From: Cohaesibacter sp.
GTDB taxonomy: Bacteria > Pseudomonadota > Alphaproteobacteria > Rhizobiales > Cohaesibacteraceae
Assembly: GCA_025210795.1 (NCBI GenBank)
Contig: JAOAQZ010000031.1
Span: 1 to 64,000 of the forward strand
Direction: 5' to 3'
Length of the DNA stretch: 64,000 nucleotides
In this document: piece by piece, positions 43,576-53,339 of the stretch
How positions within the stretch are numbered: the stretch's first letter is position 1
Layout of the letters: every line of letters starts with the position of its first letter
The notes under the pieces: generated by a model
Databases searched by the model: none
What the model was told of the DNA's origin: nothing
Seen by the model: the letters and a program-made list of their open reading frames with translations, nothing else
Program-made: the position numbers and the translations under genes

Positions 43576-44862
43576 ATGCTGGATAGCCTCTATCATCGCC
43601 TTGAGCAAAAAGAAGACGATTTAATCGCCTTGACACAAGGCCTGATCCGCTTTCCCACCATCAATCCTCCCGGCGAGGCCTATGGCCCCTGCGCCCGTTT
43701 CATCGGTGAGCGACTAGAAAAACGCGGATTTGCCGTCCAATATATTCACGCCCATGGCACCCCCGGCGACAACGACAGCTACCCCCGCATCAATATCATC
43801 GCCCGTTATGAGGGCAAAACACCCGGCCCTTGCATTCATTTCAACAGCCATATCGACGTGGTGGAAGTAGGCAGCGGCTGGACAAAAGATCCCTTTGCGG
43901 GGGAAATCGAAGACGGCAAAATCTATGGGCGGGGCGCATGCGACATGAAGGGCGGCCTTGCTGCCTCCATCATCGCCGCCGAAGCCTTTATTGAACAATT
44001 CCCCGATTTCCCCGGTGCCATTGAGATTTCTGGCACCTGTGATGAAGAATCCGGCGGCTATGGCGGTGTTGCCTATCTCGCCGAACAAGGTTTCTTTGCC
44101 AAAGACCGGGTTGATCATGTCATCATCCCCGAGCCGCTAAACAAAGACCGCATTTGCCTTGGCCATCGCGGTGTCTGGTGGGCCGAAATCGAAACCCACG
44201 GCCATATTGCCCATGGCTCCATGCCATTTTTGGGCGACTGCGCCATACGCCATATGGGCGCAGTGATGGATCAGTTTGAGGAAAAACTCTTTCCAGCCCT
44301 TGCGCAAAAACGCACCGACATGCCCGTGGTGCCCGAAGGGGCACGCCAATCGACCCTTAATATCAATTCCATCCATGGCGGACAGAGCGAGGATTTTGAA
44401 GGTCTGCCCGCCCCCTGTGTGCCCGACAGCTGCCGCATGGTGATTGATCGCCGCTTCCTGATCGAAGAAAAGCTCGATGAGGTCAAAGGTGAGGTCAAGG
44501 ATCTGCTCAAGTCCCTTGAGCAAGACCGCGCTTCCTTTAGCTATACGCTCAAAGATCTGTTTGAAGTCCAGCCCACCATGACGGACAAGCACCAGCCGGT
44601 TGTCAAAGCCGTCAGCAAGGGGATTGAGGATATTCTTGGCAAAGAGGCCGATTATGTCATCTCACCGGGCACCTATGACCAGAAACATATCGACAGAATA
44701 GGCCAGCTTAAAGATTGCATTGCCTACGGCCCCGGCATTCTTGATCTTGCCCATCAGCCTGATGAATATGTAGGAATTGCAGATATGCTCGATTCCGCTA
44801 AAGTAATGGCACAATCTATTCATAGTCTTTTGCAGGGATCCAAAGACAACGCCAAAAGCTAA
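43576..44862 (+). CDS. M20-family metallohydrolase (ArgE/DapE group)
   Basis: The 428-residue zinc hydrolase removes acyl groups from N-acyl amino acids or cleaves dipeptides. Metal-ligand motifs are visible: HFNSHIDVVEVG (His, Asp), DMKGGLAASIIA, and CDEESGGYGGV with the catalytic and ligand glutamates. The dimerisation domain begins near HGHIAHGSMPFLG. The last ligand His is in DLAHQPDEYVG. The peptide-type ABC transporter 102 bp downstream on the same strand suggests that the imported substrate is hydrolysed by this enzyme. The substrate is unknown. Confidence 0.88.
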   Translation: MLDSLYHRLEQKEDDLIALTQGLIRFPTINPPGEAYGPCARFIGERLEKRGFAVQYIHAHGTPGDNDSYPRINIIARYEGKTPGPCIHFNSHIDVVEVGSGWTKDPFAGEIEDGKIYGRGACDMKGGLAASIIAAEAFIEQFPDFPGAIEISGTCDEESGGYGGVAYLAEQGFFAKDRVDHVIIPEPLNKDRICLGHRGVWWAEIETHGHIAHGSMPFLGDCAIRHMGAVMDQFEEKLFPALAQKRTDMPVVPEGARQSTLNINSIHGGQSEDFEGLPAPCVPDSCRMVIDRRFLIEEKLDEVKGEVKDLLKSLEQDRASFSYTLKDLFEVQPTMTDKHQPVVKAVSKGIEDILGKEADYVISPGTYDQKHIDRIGQLKDCIAYGPGILDLAHQPDEYVGIADMLDSAKVMAQSIHSLLQGSKDNAKS

Positions 44863-44964
44863 GGCAAAGCAGGGGCTTGGACACACCAAAAAACTTGCGC
44901 CACATATTGATAGGGCAAACCATCAGCCCACAACACGTCTGACAATAGGGTCGGGGAGGACCAT

Positions 44965-46452
44965 ATGATCAAACATGCCGCCAAATTGACCACAGCATTT
45001 GTTGCAAGCTCCATCTTACTGACAACAACCGCTCTGGCTGCTCGCTCGGATATCACAGTAGGTGTTCGCCTTGAGCCCCCGCATCTGGACCCGACCGCCG
45101 GTGCCGCCGCTGCCATTGACGAGATTGTCTATGCCAACATCTTTGAAGGACTGACCCGCATTGACGAAACCGGAGCGGTCAAACCGGCTTTGGCTGAAAG
45201 CTGGACCATCTCGCCCGATGGCAAAACCTATACATTCACCTTGCGCAAGGACGTCAAATTCCACGATGGCAGCGATTTTGAAGCAAGCGATGTTATCTTC
45301 TCCCTTGACCGTGCCCGCGGCGAAAAATCCGTCAATGCGCAAAAGGCACTGTTCGAGCCGATTGAAAGCGTCACCGCCAAAGATGCCACTACAGTTGAGG
45401 TTAAGCTCAAGCGCCCGACAGGCAATATGCTCTTCAATCTGGGCTGGGGGGATGCAGTAATCGTAGCACCCGAAAGCGCCGAGCAAAACAAAACAAACCC
45501 TGTCGGCACTGGCCCCTTCACCTTTGCCAAATGGACCAAAGGCGATAATATCCAGCTAGCCAAAAATACCTCTTATTGGGGCGAGGCTGCCAAACTGGAC
45601 AAAGCAACCTTTAAAATCATCGCCGATGCATCCGCCGCCATCGCCTCGCTAATGGCAGAAGATGTCGATGCCTTCCCGATTTTTGCAGCACCGGAAATGC
45701 TGCCTCAATTGCAGGCGGACCCGCGCTTTAACGTGGTGATAGGCACAACAGAAGGCGAGACCCTTCTCTCCACCAACAATCAGGCCGAGCATTTCAAAGA
45801 TGTGCGGGTACGCAAGGCCATGGCCCATGCCATCAACCGTCAGGCCATCATTGATGGCGCCATGTTTGGCTATGGAACCCTGATCGGCTCACACTTTGCC
45901 CCCCATCATCCTGCCTATAAGGATCTCTCCGGCGTTTATGACTTTAATCTCGACAAGGCAAAGGCCCTGATGAAGGAAGCAGGCCTTGAAAAAGGCTTTA
46001 AGGCACGCTTGCATCTGCCGCCCACCGATTATGCCCAGCGTTCCGGTCTTATCATTGCCTCTGATCTTAAAAAAATCGGCATCGAGCTGGAAATCATCTC
46101 GGTGGATTGGGGCCAGTGGCTCAAACAGGTCTTTAAAGGCAATGATTTCGATCTGACCATTGTCTCCCATACCGAGCCCATGGATATCGGCATCTATGCC
46201 CGCGACAAATACTACTTCAACTATAAAAATGAAGAGTTTAATGCGCTAATCACCGAGCTAAATGCCACAACGGATGAGGCAAAACGCACCGAGCTTTTGC
46301 AAAAAGCGCAGGAAAAACTCAATGCCGATGCCGTCAATGGCTATCTCTTCCAGCTGGCAAAAACCGGCGTCTGGAATGCCAAGATCAAAGGTTTGTGGAC
46401 CAATGCACCGGTTCAGGCCAACGACCTGACCAAGGTTGAATGGGCTGACTAG
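44965..46452 (+). CDS. ABC transporter substrate-binding protein, family 5 (peptide/nickel type)
   Basis: The 495-residue periplasmic protein has a Sec signal peptide (1-26, cleavage after TTALA). The family-5 pattern follows: LEPPHLDPTAGAAAAIDEIV, then FEGLTRIDETGAVKPALAES and YTFTLRKDVKFHDGSDFEASDV. It is the first gene of a complete importer (SBP, two permeases, dual ATPase). A hairpin after its stop codon is likely to favour higher expression of this component. Ligand (peptide, acylated amino acid or similar) is unknown. GGGGAGG provides a strong ribosome-binding site. Confidence 0.92.
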   Translation: MIKHAAKLTTAFVASSILLTTTALAARSDITVGVRLEPPHLDPTAGAAAAIDEIVYANIFEGLTRIDETGAVKPALAESWTISPDGKTYTFTLRKDVKFHDGSDFEASDVIFSLDRARGEKSVNAQKALFEPIESVTAKDATTVEVKLKRPTGNMLFNLGWGDAVIVAPESAEQNKTNPVGTGPFTFAKWTKGDNIQLAKNTSYWGEAAKLDKATFKIIADASAAIASLMAEDVDAFPIFAAPEMLPQLQADPRFNVVIGTTEGETLLSTNNQAEHFKDVRVRKAMAHAINRQAIIDGAMFGYGTLIGSHFAPHHPAYKDLSGVYDFNLDKAKALMKEAGLEKGFKARLHLPPTDYAQRSGLIIASDLKKIGIELEIISVDWGQWLKQVFKGNDFDLTIVSHTEPMDIGIYARDKYYFNYKNEEFNALITELNATTDEAKRTELLQKAQEKLNADAVNGYLFQLAKTGVWNAKIKGLWTNAPVQANDLTKVEWAD

Positions 46453-46467
46453 AAAAGACTAAAAACA

Positions 46468-46493
46468 AGGTTAGGCCATGTTTGGCCTAACCT
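46468..46493 (+). other. Intra-operon stem-loop after the binding-protein gene
   Basis: AGGTTAGGCC (46468-46477) and GGCCTAACCT (46484-46493) form a perfect 10-bp hairpin without a strong T-run. Such hairpins commonly protect the binding-protein mRNA and reduce expression of the permeases. Confidence 0.75.
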
Positions 46494-46566
46494 GCTTTCC
46501 TGATGAGTGGCAACCCCATCTGCCAGTCATAGACCCAAGCCACCCTCCCTTAAGCCCAGACCCGCA

Positions 46567-47523
46567 ATGCTCCTTTATGCTCTTCGCCGCCTGATCAGTT
46601 TGTGCCTGACTTTGTTTCTGGCCTCTCTCTTTATTTTTTTGATCATGGAAATTCTGCCCGGCGATCCAGCCGAGCTGATTCTGGGCATCAATGCGCAGGA
46701 AGACACGCTCAAAGCACTGCGGGAGCAATTGGGACTGCATCTGCCTGTTACAACCCGATATTGGGACTGGATCAGCGGCATGCTGGCAGGCGATTTTGGC
46801 CGCTCCTATACCTATTCTGTCCCTGTGCTTGAGCTTATCAATGAGCGGCTGGCCGTCTCCCTGCCGTTGGCCTTCATTGCCCTTGCCCTCTCAACGGTGA
46901 TTGCCTTGCCGCTAGGAATTCTTGCCGCAAGCTTTCGCAGCAAATGGCCTGATTGGGGCATGATGGGCGCCACCCAATTGGGGATTGCCATCCCCAATTT
47001 CTGGTTTGCCATGCTTCTGGTCCTGATTTTTGCCGTCACCTTGCGCTGGCTACCCTCAGGCGGTTTTGCCGGTTGGGACAAAGGGCTTTTTGCCGGGCTT
47101 CAATCCCTGCTTTTGCCCGCTATTGCCCTTGCCCTGCCCCAAGCCTCCATCCTTGCACGCATCATGCGCTCGTCCATGCTTGATGTGATGCATGAAGATT
47201 ATATGCGCACGGCGCGGGCAAAAGGCCTATCCCATAGCCAGAGCCTGACCCGCCACGGCTTGCGCAACGCCCTTATTCCGGTGGTGACCATCATGGGCCT
47301 GCAATTTTCCTTTCTTCTTGCAGGCACGGTCATTATTGAAAATGTTTTCTTCCTGCCCGGTCTCGGACGACTTGTCTTTCAGGCAATCACCCAGCGAGAC
47401 CTGATCACGGTCAAAGCCGTCATCGTCTTGCTCGTTGCAACCGTAATCATCATCAATTTTCTGATTGATCTCACCTATGCAGCGATTGACCCGCGCCTGC
47501 GCCGACGGGAGAGCCGCTCATGA
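46567..47523 (+). CDS. ABC transporter permease (DppB type)
   Basis: The first membrane subunit: 318 residues from ATG 46567, beginning MLLYALRRLISLCLTLFLAS. About six helices are predicted. The DppB signature LREQLGLHLPVTTRYWDW and the EAA loop YMRTARAKGLSHSQSLTRHG, which contacts the ATPase, are clear. It overlaps the next permease by 4 nt. Confidence 0.93.
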   Translation: MLLYALRRLISLCLTLFLASLFIFLIMEILPGDPAELILGINAQEDTLKALREQLGLHLPVTTRYWDWISGMLAGDFGRSYTYSVPVLELINERLAVSLPLAFIALALSTVIALPLGILAASFRSKWPDWGMMGATQLGIAIPNFWFAMLLVLIFAVTLRWLPSGGFAGWDKGLFAGLQSLLLPAIALALPQASILARIMRSSMLDVMHEDYMRTARAKGLSHSQSLTRHGLRNALIPVVTIMGLQFSFLLAGTVIIENVFFLPGLGRLVFQAITQRDLITVKAVIVLLVATVIIINFLIDLTYAAIDPRLRRRESRS

Positions 47524-48392
47524 CAGCCCAAGCAAAACGCCCCGGCTGGCTAAAGCGCGGTCTACGCTCTCCCTCCTTCCTTTTGGGCGGTATCCTCTCG
47601 CTTCTTTTTACCAGCCTTGCCTTACTGTCCTTTATCTGGACGCCCCATGATGCTCTGTCCGTTGATATTATGGCGCGGCTCAAACCCGTAAGCGCCACCT
47701 ATTGGCTGGGCACCGATCAATATGGCCGCGATCTTTTTTCCATGATCATGCTGGGAGCACGAAACTCCATTGCCGTGGCGCTGGTCGCTGTTGGTATCGG
47801 CCTTGGCATTGGGGTGCCGTTGGGCACATGGGCTGCAGCAAAGGGTGGCTGGCTTGATGAATTGCTCATGAGAACCGGCGATTTCATCTTTGCCTTTCCG
47901 GCCTTGATTTCCGCCATCATGATCACGGCTCTTTTCGGGCCCGGTGCCATCAATGCCATCATTGCTATCGGCATTTTCAATATTCCGGTCTTTGCCCGCC
48001 TGTCACGTGGGGCGGCCTTAAGCCTCTGGACGCGGGAATTTATTCTCTCGGCGCGCCTTTCAGGTAAGGGGGCAGCTCACATCACCGCCGAACATATCCT
48101 GCCCAATATTGCCAATCTTCTGATCGTTCAGGGCACCATTCAATTCTCCCTTGGTATCTTGGCCGAAGCGGGCCTGTCCTATGTCGGGCTCGGCACCCAG
48201 CCACCCATGCCCAGCTGGGGGAAAATGCTGTTCGAGGCCCAAACCATGATGGGCTTTGCCCCGCAATTGGCCATCATACCCGGCTGCGCCATCATTCTGA
48301 CCGTTCTGGGGCTGAACCTCTTGGGCGATGGGCTTCGCGATATTCTTGACCCCAAAACCCACCGGGCCAGCGGCGGAGGCAATCAATCATGA
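47520..48392 (+). CDS. ABC transporter permease (DppC type)
   Basis: The second membrane subunit, 290 residues. The N-terminal helix is followed by WLGTDQYGRDLFSMIMLGAR, typical of DppC/OppC. The EAA loop FILSARLSGKGAAHITAEHI and GLSYVGLGTQPPMPSWGKML are present. It overlaps both neighbours by 4 nt, so the three downstream genes are translationally coupled. Confidence 0.93.
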   Translation: MTAQAKRPGWLKRGLRSPSFLLGGILSLLFTSLALLSFIWTPHDALSVDIMARLKPVSATYWLGTDQYGRDLFSMIMLGARNSIAVALVAVGIGLGIGVPLGTWAAAKGGWLDELLMRTGDFIFAFPALISAIMITALFGPGAINAIIAIGIFNIPVFARLSRGAALSLWTREFILSARLSGKGAAHITAEHILPNIANLLIVQGTIQFSLGILAEAGLSYVGLGTQPPMPSWGKMLFEAQTMMGFAPQLAIIPGCAIILTVLGLNLLGDGLRDILDPKTHRASGGGNQS

Positions 48393-50050
48393 GCCTTCTC
48401 TCCATCAACAAACTATCGCTGAGCATCGGCGGCTCCTCCATTCTTCGCAATATCAATCTGGAGCTGGAGGCTGGAAAGTGCCTTGGGCTTGTCGGCGAAT
48501 CCGGATCCGGCAAAAGCATGACCGCCATCTCCATCATGCAGCTTTTGCCCCATCACAGTCATTTAAGCGGCTCCATCAAGCTGCAACAGGAATGTCTGAC
48601 AGAATTGAGCGAAAAACAGCTTTGTGAGCGCCGCGGCGATGTGATGGGCATGATTTTCCAAGAGCCCATGACAGCGCTCAATCCGCTCAAGCCCATCGGC
48701 GCACAAATTGAGGAAAGCCTGCTGCTCCACAGCCCGATCACGCGGCATGAAGCGGAAAAAAAGGCCCATCATCTGCTTGCCCGGGTCGGCCTGCCAAAAG
48801 AGCGCTATTCTCCAAACCGCTATCCCCATCAGCTCTCCGGCGGCCAGCGCCAACGGGTGATCATTGCCATTGCCATCGCCATGCGTCCGGACCTTTTGAT
48901 TGCCGATGAGCCAACAACGGCGCTTGATGTCACCACTCAGGCACAAATTCTCGAGCTATTAAAGGAATTGATGCACGAGGATCAGTCCGCTCTTTTGCTG
49001 ATTTCTCACGATCTTGCCGTCGTCGCTGATATGGCCGACCATATCGCCATCATGAAGGAAGGAGAGATTGTCGAGCAAGGAGCGGTGCCAGCCCTCTTTG
49101 ATACTCTTAGCCATCCCTATAGCCAAAAGCTGTTCGAGGCTTCCTCCCATGTACCCAAGCGCACAAAGCCTCCCCTTTATTATGGCGACCCATCCCTTGA
49201 AGAAGCGGGCCATATCCTCAAAGCGAAAGAGATTGCTCGCGACTATCCCCTGCCCCGAACCTTTCCCTATCTGGAAAAGCGCAAATTTCGCGCAGTTGAT
49301 AATCTGGATCTGACCATTCATGCTGGCCAATCCATTGGTCTGGTTGGGGAATCGGGCTGCGGAAAATCAACCCTTGCCCGCACCCTTTTGGGGCTTGAAG
49401 CCCCGCAAGAAGGGATGTTGCACGTTGGTGGCCACAACCCCTATACCGCATCGCGCGATGATTTGCTCTCGGTTCGCAAGGATATTCAGGTGGTCTTTCA
49501 GGACCCCAATGGCAGCTTCAATCCCCGCCACAAGGTTGGCCGATCTGTAGCCGAGCCGCTTCACCTTCATCGCCATAGCGTCAGCCAAAGTGAGCGCGAC
49601 GAGAAAATTCGCAAAGTATTAGGGCAGGTCGGCCTCAAACCGGATGATGCCGAGCGCTACCCGCACGAATTCTCCGGCGGCCAGCGCCAGCGTCTTGCCA
49701 TTGCACGCGCCCTGATCACCAAACCCAAAATCATCATTGCCGATGAACCGGTGTCGGCGCTCGATGTCTCCATTCGCGCACAAATTCTTGATCTCTTGAC
49801 GAAGCTCCGCGAGCAACTTGATCTGGCCTATCTCTTTATCAGTCATGATTTGTCGGTGGTGCGGGCAATTACCGATGAAGTGCTGGTCATGTATCAGGGC
49901 CGTATCATCGAGCGGGGCCGCACCCATGAGGTTTTTGCCAATCCGCAACAGGCCTATACCCGGCAATTGATTGCCGCCGCTCCCGATCTTGATGCCGCGA
50001 TCAAAAAAAGACAGCTCAAAGACAAAGCGCAAGGTCAGTTTTCGCGATAG
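48389..50050 (+). CDS. Dual ATP-binding protein of the peptide-type ABC transporter
   Basis: One 553-residue chain contains both ATPase halves (DppD-like about 1-260, DppF-like about 280-545). Walker A motifs are GESGSGKS (near 35) and GESGCGKS (near 318). Signatures LSGGQRQR and FSGGQRQR, and Walker [13 protein letters not shown] and [12 protein letters not shown], are all intact. The oligopeptide-transporter C-terminal extension follows the first half ([17 protein letters not shown]) and the second ([15 protein letters not shown]). The last 16 bp overlap the end of convergent pgi. Confidence 0.94.
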   Translation: MSLLSINKLSLSIGGSSILRNINLELEAGKCLGLVGESGSGKSMTAISIMQLLPHHSHLSGSIKLQQECLTELSEKQLCERRGDVMGMIFQEPMTALNPLKPIGAQIEESLLLHSPITRHEAEKKAHHLLARVGLPKERYSPNRYPHQLSGGQRQRVIIAIAIAMRPDLLIADEPTTALDVTTQAQILELLKELMHEDQSALLLISHDLAVVADMADHIAIMKEGEIVEQGAVPALFDTLSHPYSQKLFEASSHVPKRTKPPLYYGDPSLEEAGHILKAKEIARDYPLPRTFPYLEKRKFRAVDNLDLTIHAGQSIGLVGESGCGKSTLARTLLGLEAPQEGMLHVGGHNPYTASRDDLLSVRKDIQVVFQDPNGSFNPRHKVGRSVAEPLHLHRHSVSQSERDEKIRKVLGQVGLKPDDAERYPHEFSGGQRQRLAIARALITKPKIIIADEPVSALDVSIRAQILDLLTKLREQLDLAYLFISHDLSVVRAITDEVLVMYQGRIIERGRTHEVFANPQQAYTRQLIAAAPDLDAAIKKRQLKDKAQGQFSR

Positions 50051-51660
50051 GCTTTAAGGCGATGGAAAATAGCAGGCTCATCTGCTTGCCGCGCGCCAGC
50101 CTGAATAGAGGGTAGCAATTGGCCAGCCAGCTCCTTGCCCAATTCAACACCCCATTGATCAAAGCTGTTAACCCCCCAGACAATCCCCTGGGTAAAGACT
50201 TTATGCTCATAAAGGGCAATGATCCGGCCCAGCATTTTGGGTGTCAGCTGCTCATAAAGCAGCAAATTGGTCGGCCTGTTGCCGCTAAAAGCCTTATGGG
50301 GGGCAAGGCGCTCAGCCTCATCTTGCGCCATACCCTGCTCCAAAAGCTGGGCAAGCGCCACATCTTGCGTGCGGCCAAAGGCAAGCACTTCAATTTGCGC
50401 AAAACAGGAGGCAAGCAGCAATTCGTGCTGATAGGCATCGGCCTTGCTGGGCCGGGCCGAAATCAGGAAATCACAAGGCACCATATCCGTACCCTGATGC
50501 AGGTTCTGGAAAAAAGCATGCTGACCATTGGTGCCGGCAGCCCCCCAGATAATCGGGCCGCTTGCCCGCAAAACGCCACTGCCATCTATGCGAGTCGATT
50601 TGCCGTTTGATTCCATATCAAGCTGCTGCAAGAAACTTGGAAATTCTTCAAAGCGCTGATCATAGGGCATGACCGCAACGCTGGAGCAAGCCCAGATATT
50701 GCGATACCACAACCCCAAAGCGGCCAGCAGCATCGGGAGGTTCGAGCGGAAAGGCGCCGTGGCAAAATGCTGATCCATGCCGCGAGCACCCGCCAAGAAA
50801 TCTTCAAACCGCTCAGGCCCGATGGCCAGCATGACCGGCAGACCAATCGCAGACCAGACGGAATAGCGTCCGCCAACCCAATCCCAAAAGCCAAACATGC
50901 GATCAGGGGCAATCCCAAAGGCCTCAACCGCTTCAAGATTGCTTGAAAGAGCAACAAAATGCTCCCCGGCTTTTTCCTCACCAACCGCAGAGGCAATCCA
51001 GGCTCGAGCCGCCCTTGCATTCACCATGGTTTCCTGCGTGGTAAAGCTTTTGGAGGCAACAAGCACCAAAGTGCGTTGGGGATCCAGTGTTTCAAGGCAA
51101 TCGCGGATATGCGCCCCATCCACATTGGAGACAAAATGAACCTCTGGCCCGTCATGAAAGGCGCGCAATGTATGGGTGACCATCCGCGGCCCCAAATCAG
51201 AACCACCGATCCCCAGATTGAGGATCGTGGTAAAAGGCTGGCCGTCAGACGCTGTGATCTGGCCATCTCGCACCCCATGGGCAAAGGCATAGAGCCGGTC
51301 CTTGACCGCGCCGACCGCCTCAAGAACAGTCTCGCCATCAACGACAAGGTCACTTGCCACCGAGCCGCGCAGAGCAATATGCAAAACCGAACGATCTTCG
51401 GTTCCGTTTAATTTTTCTCCGGCAGACATGCGGTGATAGGCCTCACGCACGCCTGCCTGATCAAGAAGCAATTCCAGTAAAGTAAGAGTTCTGTCAGTAA
51501 TCCGATTGCGAGAATAATCCAGCGTCAAGCAGCCATCCAGTTCGGCTGAATAGCGGGTAAAACGCTGCGGATCTGCAGCGAATGCATCGCGCAGATGAAA
51601 AGTCTCAAACTCGGTCCTATGGCGCAGAAGATCTGTCCAAAGTGTTTCCAGAGTACTCAT
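50035..51660 (-). CDS. pgi: Glucose-6-phosphate isomerase
   Basis: Pgi interconverts glucose-6-phosphate and fructose-6-phosphate. The 541-residue product has the family blocks NLGIGGSDLGPRMV, KSFTTQETMVNARAA, the first Pgi signature region near GGRYSVWSAIGLP and the C-terminal signature GVNSFDQWGVELGK. Active-site Lys and His are expected in these blocks. A strong AGAGGTGAG site precedes ATG 51660. It lies 43 bp after tupA on the same strand, with a weak hairpin between, so partial co-transcription is possible. The stop end overlaps the ABC ATPase gene tail-to-tail. Confidence 0.96.
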   Translation of the reverse strand: MSTLETLWTDLLRHRTEFETFHLRDAFAADPQRFTRYSAELDGCLTLDYSRNRITDRTLTLLELLLDQAGVREAYHRMSAGEKLNGTEDRSVLHIALRGSVASDLVVDGETVLEAVGAVKDRLYAFAHGVRDGQITASDGQPFTTILNLGIGGSDLGPRMVTHTLRAFHDGPEVHFVSNVDGAHIRDCLETLDPQRTLVLVASKSFTTQETMVNARAARAWIASAVGEEKAGEHFVALSSNLEAVEAFGIAPDRMFGFWDWVGGRYSVWSAIGLPVMLAIGPERFEDFLAGARGMDQHFATAPFRSNLPMLLAALGLWYRNIWACSSVAVMPYDQRFEEFPSFLQQLDMESNGKSTRIDGSGVLRASGPIIWGAAGTNGQHAFFQNLHQGTDMVPCDFLISARPSKADAYQHELLLASCFAQIEVLAFGRTQDVALAQLLEQGMAQDEAERLAPHKAFSGNRPTNLLLYEQLTPKMLGRIIALYEHKVFTQGIVWGVNSFDQWGVELGKELAGQLLPSIQAGARQADEPAIFHRLKAYREN

Positions 51661-51688
51661 AACTCACCTCTTGGCCAACGCACAAAAG

Positions 51689-51710
51689 GCAAATGAGAGC
51701 GTCTCATTGC
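51689..51710 (-). terminator. Weak hairpin at the tupA stop
   Basis: AATGAGA (51692-51698) and TCTCATT (51702-51708) pair around GCG and overlap the tupA stop codon; the minus strand then reads TTTGCCTTTTG. It may partly terminate transcription before pgi. Confidence 0.5.
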
Positions 51711-52579
51711 CCCGTTTTGGCATTGGGAAAGAACAATTGCTTGCCTTCCAGACGGAATTCAGCGATTGCAGCCTGTCCTTCATCCGATAACAACCATGTG
51801 ACAAAAGCCTTGGATTCCTTGGCTTTTACATGCGGATGCTTATCCGGATGCACTAGGATTACTCCATATTGATTGAAAAGACGTTGATCTCCGGCCACAT
51901 GAATCAAAAAATCCTGTTTATTGGCAAAAGCCAGCCACGTGGCCCTGTCCGTGAGGATATAAGCACCAAGTCCTGTGGCCAGATTAAGGCTGGCTCCCAT
52001 ACCGGATCCACTTTCGCGATACCATGTGCCGCTATGTCCCTTTATATCGACACCAGCCGCTGCCCAAAGCTGCTTTTCCTTCTTGTGAGTGCCGGATTCG
52101 TCCCCACGCGAGACAAAAAGTGCCTTGGCCTCAGCAATTTTGGCAAGGGCTTTCAAGCTGTCATCCATGCCCTGCACCTTGGCCGGATCGCTTGAAGGAC
52201 CCACAAGCACAAAATCGTTATACATAAAAGGATGACGCTGAACGCCAAAGCCCTGCGCCACAAATTCTTCCTCTGCAGCCTTTGCATGCACCAGCACCAC
52301 GTCCCCGTCACCATTGCGAGCATTTTTAAGGGCCTGACCGGTGCCAACCGCCACGACATGCACCTTGATGCCGGTTTTCTTTTCAAAAATCGGCAACAGA
52401 TAATCAAGCAAGCCTGAATTCTGGGTCGATGTTGTCGACTGGACAATGATAGAGGATGTCTCGGCTTTTGCCTCCATAGTGGGGGCCAAAGTCATGAGTA
52501 GGGACAGGGCCAAACCACCCAAAATGGTAAGACCAGACAGCGTAAGGACTTGGATAGCCTTCTTTATTCTGTTGTGCAC
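51704..52579 (-). CDS. tupA: Tungstate ABC transporter substrate-binding protein TupA
   Basis: TupA binds tungstate in the periplasm. The start is GTG 52579, placed after AGGAG. The 291-residue product has a signal peptide (about 1-40, cleavage after MEAKA) and the diagnostic TupA block VQSTTSTQNSGLLDYLLP. VSRGDESGTHKKE and GTWYRESGSGMGASL are the conserved ligand-loop regions. It is the last gene of the tupBCA operon. Tungsten would serve W-enzymes such as formate dehydrogenase or aldehyde oxidoreductase, none of which is in this window. Confidence 0.92.
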   Translation of the reverse strand: MHNRIKKAIQVLTLSGLTILGGLALSLLMTLAPTMEAKAETSSIIVQSTTSTQNSGLLDYLLPIFEKKTGIKVHVVAVGTGQALKNARNGDGDVVLVHAKAAEEEFVAQGFGVQRHPFMYNDFVLVGPSSDPAKVQGMDDSLKALAKIAEAKALFVSRGDESGTHKKEKQLWAAAGVDIKGHSGTWYRESGSGMGASLNLATGLGAYILTDRATWLAFANKQDFLIHVAGDQRLFNQYGVILVHPDKHPHVKAKESKAFVTWLLSDEGQAAIAEFRLEGKQLFFPNAKTGQ

Positions 52580-52591
52580 TTTACTTTTCTC

Positions 52592-53326
52592 CTAAAGCAC
52601 TTCGCCATCCACATCCAGCTTGCCCGCAAGATAGGATCGAACAGGGGACGGGGCCGCAGGCCCCAACATGAAATCAACATTGCCTTGCCCAAGCAGCTGG
52701 CCTTGACCCAAAAACATAATGTCATCCGCAAGGCGGCGTGCCTGCCCCGCATCATGGGTTACCAAAAGCGAGCCGACACCTCTGGCCTTGGCCTGCTGGA
52801 CCATCATCTCGATCCCCTGCATCGACGCGGGATCAAGATTGGCCGTTGGCTCATCCAAAAACAAAAAATCAGGATCGGTCGACAAGGCCCGCGCAATGGC
52901 AAGGCGTTGCCGCTCCCCGCCCGACAAAAGCCGGGCAGATTGGTCAGCCTTTGCCTCAAGTCGCGCAAAAGCCAGCGCCTCGTCAATCCGGCGCTTCTCA
53001 TCCGCACCGGAAAATCCGGACGAGCGCAACATATGGGACAGATTTCCGCGCACCGAGCGGCGCAGCAGAATGGGCGTTTGAAAAACAAATCCAAGACGGC
53101 GCGCATTGGGTTTTCCCGCCTTTTTGCCTGCCCATAAAACCGAGCCAGAGGACGGTACAATAAGCCCTGCTGCCATTTTTAAAAGCAGACTCTTGCCCGC
53201 CCCGTTGGGGCCAAGCAAAACGGTAATGCAATCCTTGGGCAAATGAAAACTAACCTGATCAAGCAGGATCTTGCCTTCATCACGCAAGCTCACCTTTTCA
53301 AAGGCAATGGGAAGGATGGTTGTCAT
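52592..53326 (-). CDS. tupC: Tungstate ABC transporter ATP-binding protein TupC
   Basis: The 244-residue ATPase has Walker A LLGPNGAGKSLLLK near 38-51, the signature [16 protein letters not shown], Walker B FLFLDEPTANLD and the switch His in LLVTHDAGQ. I choose ATG 53326; the frame to 53473 runs back into the permease gene and would be unnatural. It lies 12 bp after tupB and 12 bp before tupA. Confidence 0.9.
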   Translation of the reverse strand: MTTILPIAFEKVSLRDEGKILLDQVSFHLPKDCITVLLGPNGAGKSLLLKMAAGLIVPSSGSVLWAGKKAGKPNARRLGFVFQTPILLRRSVRGNLSHMLRSSGFSGADEKRRIDEALAFARLEAKADQSARLLSGGERQRLAIARALSTDPDFLFLDEPTANLDPASMQGIEMMVQQAKARGVGSLLVTHDAGQARRLADDIMFLGQGQLLGQGNVDFMLGPAAPSPVRSYLAGKLDVDGEVL

Positions 53327-53339
53327 CGTCTCATCCCCC

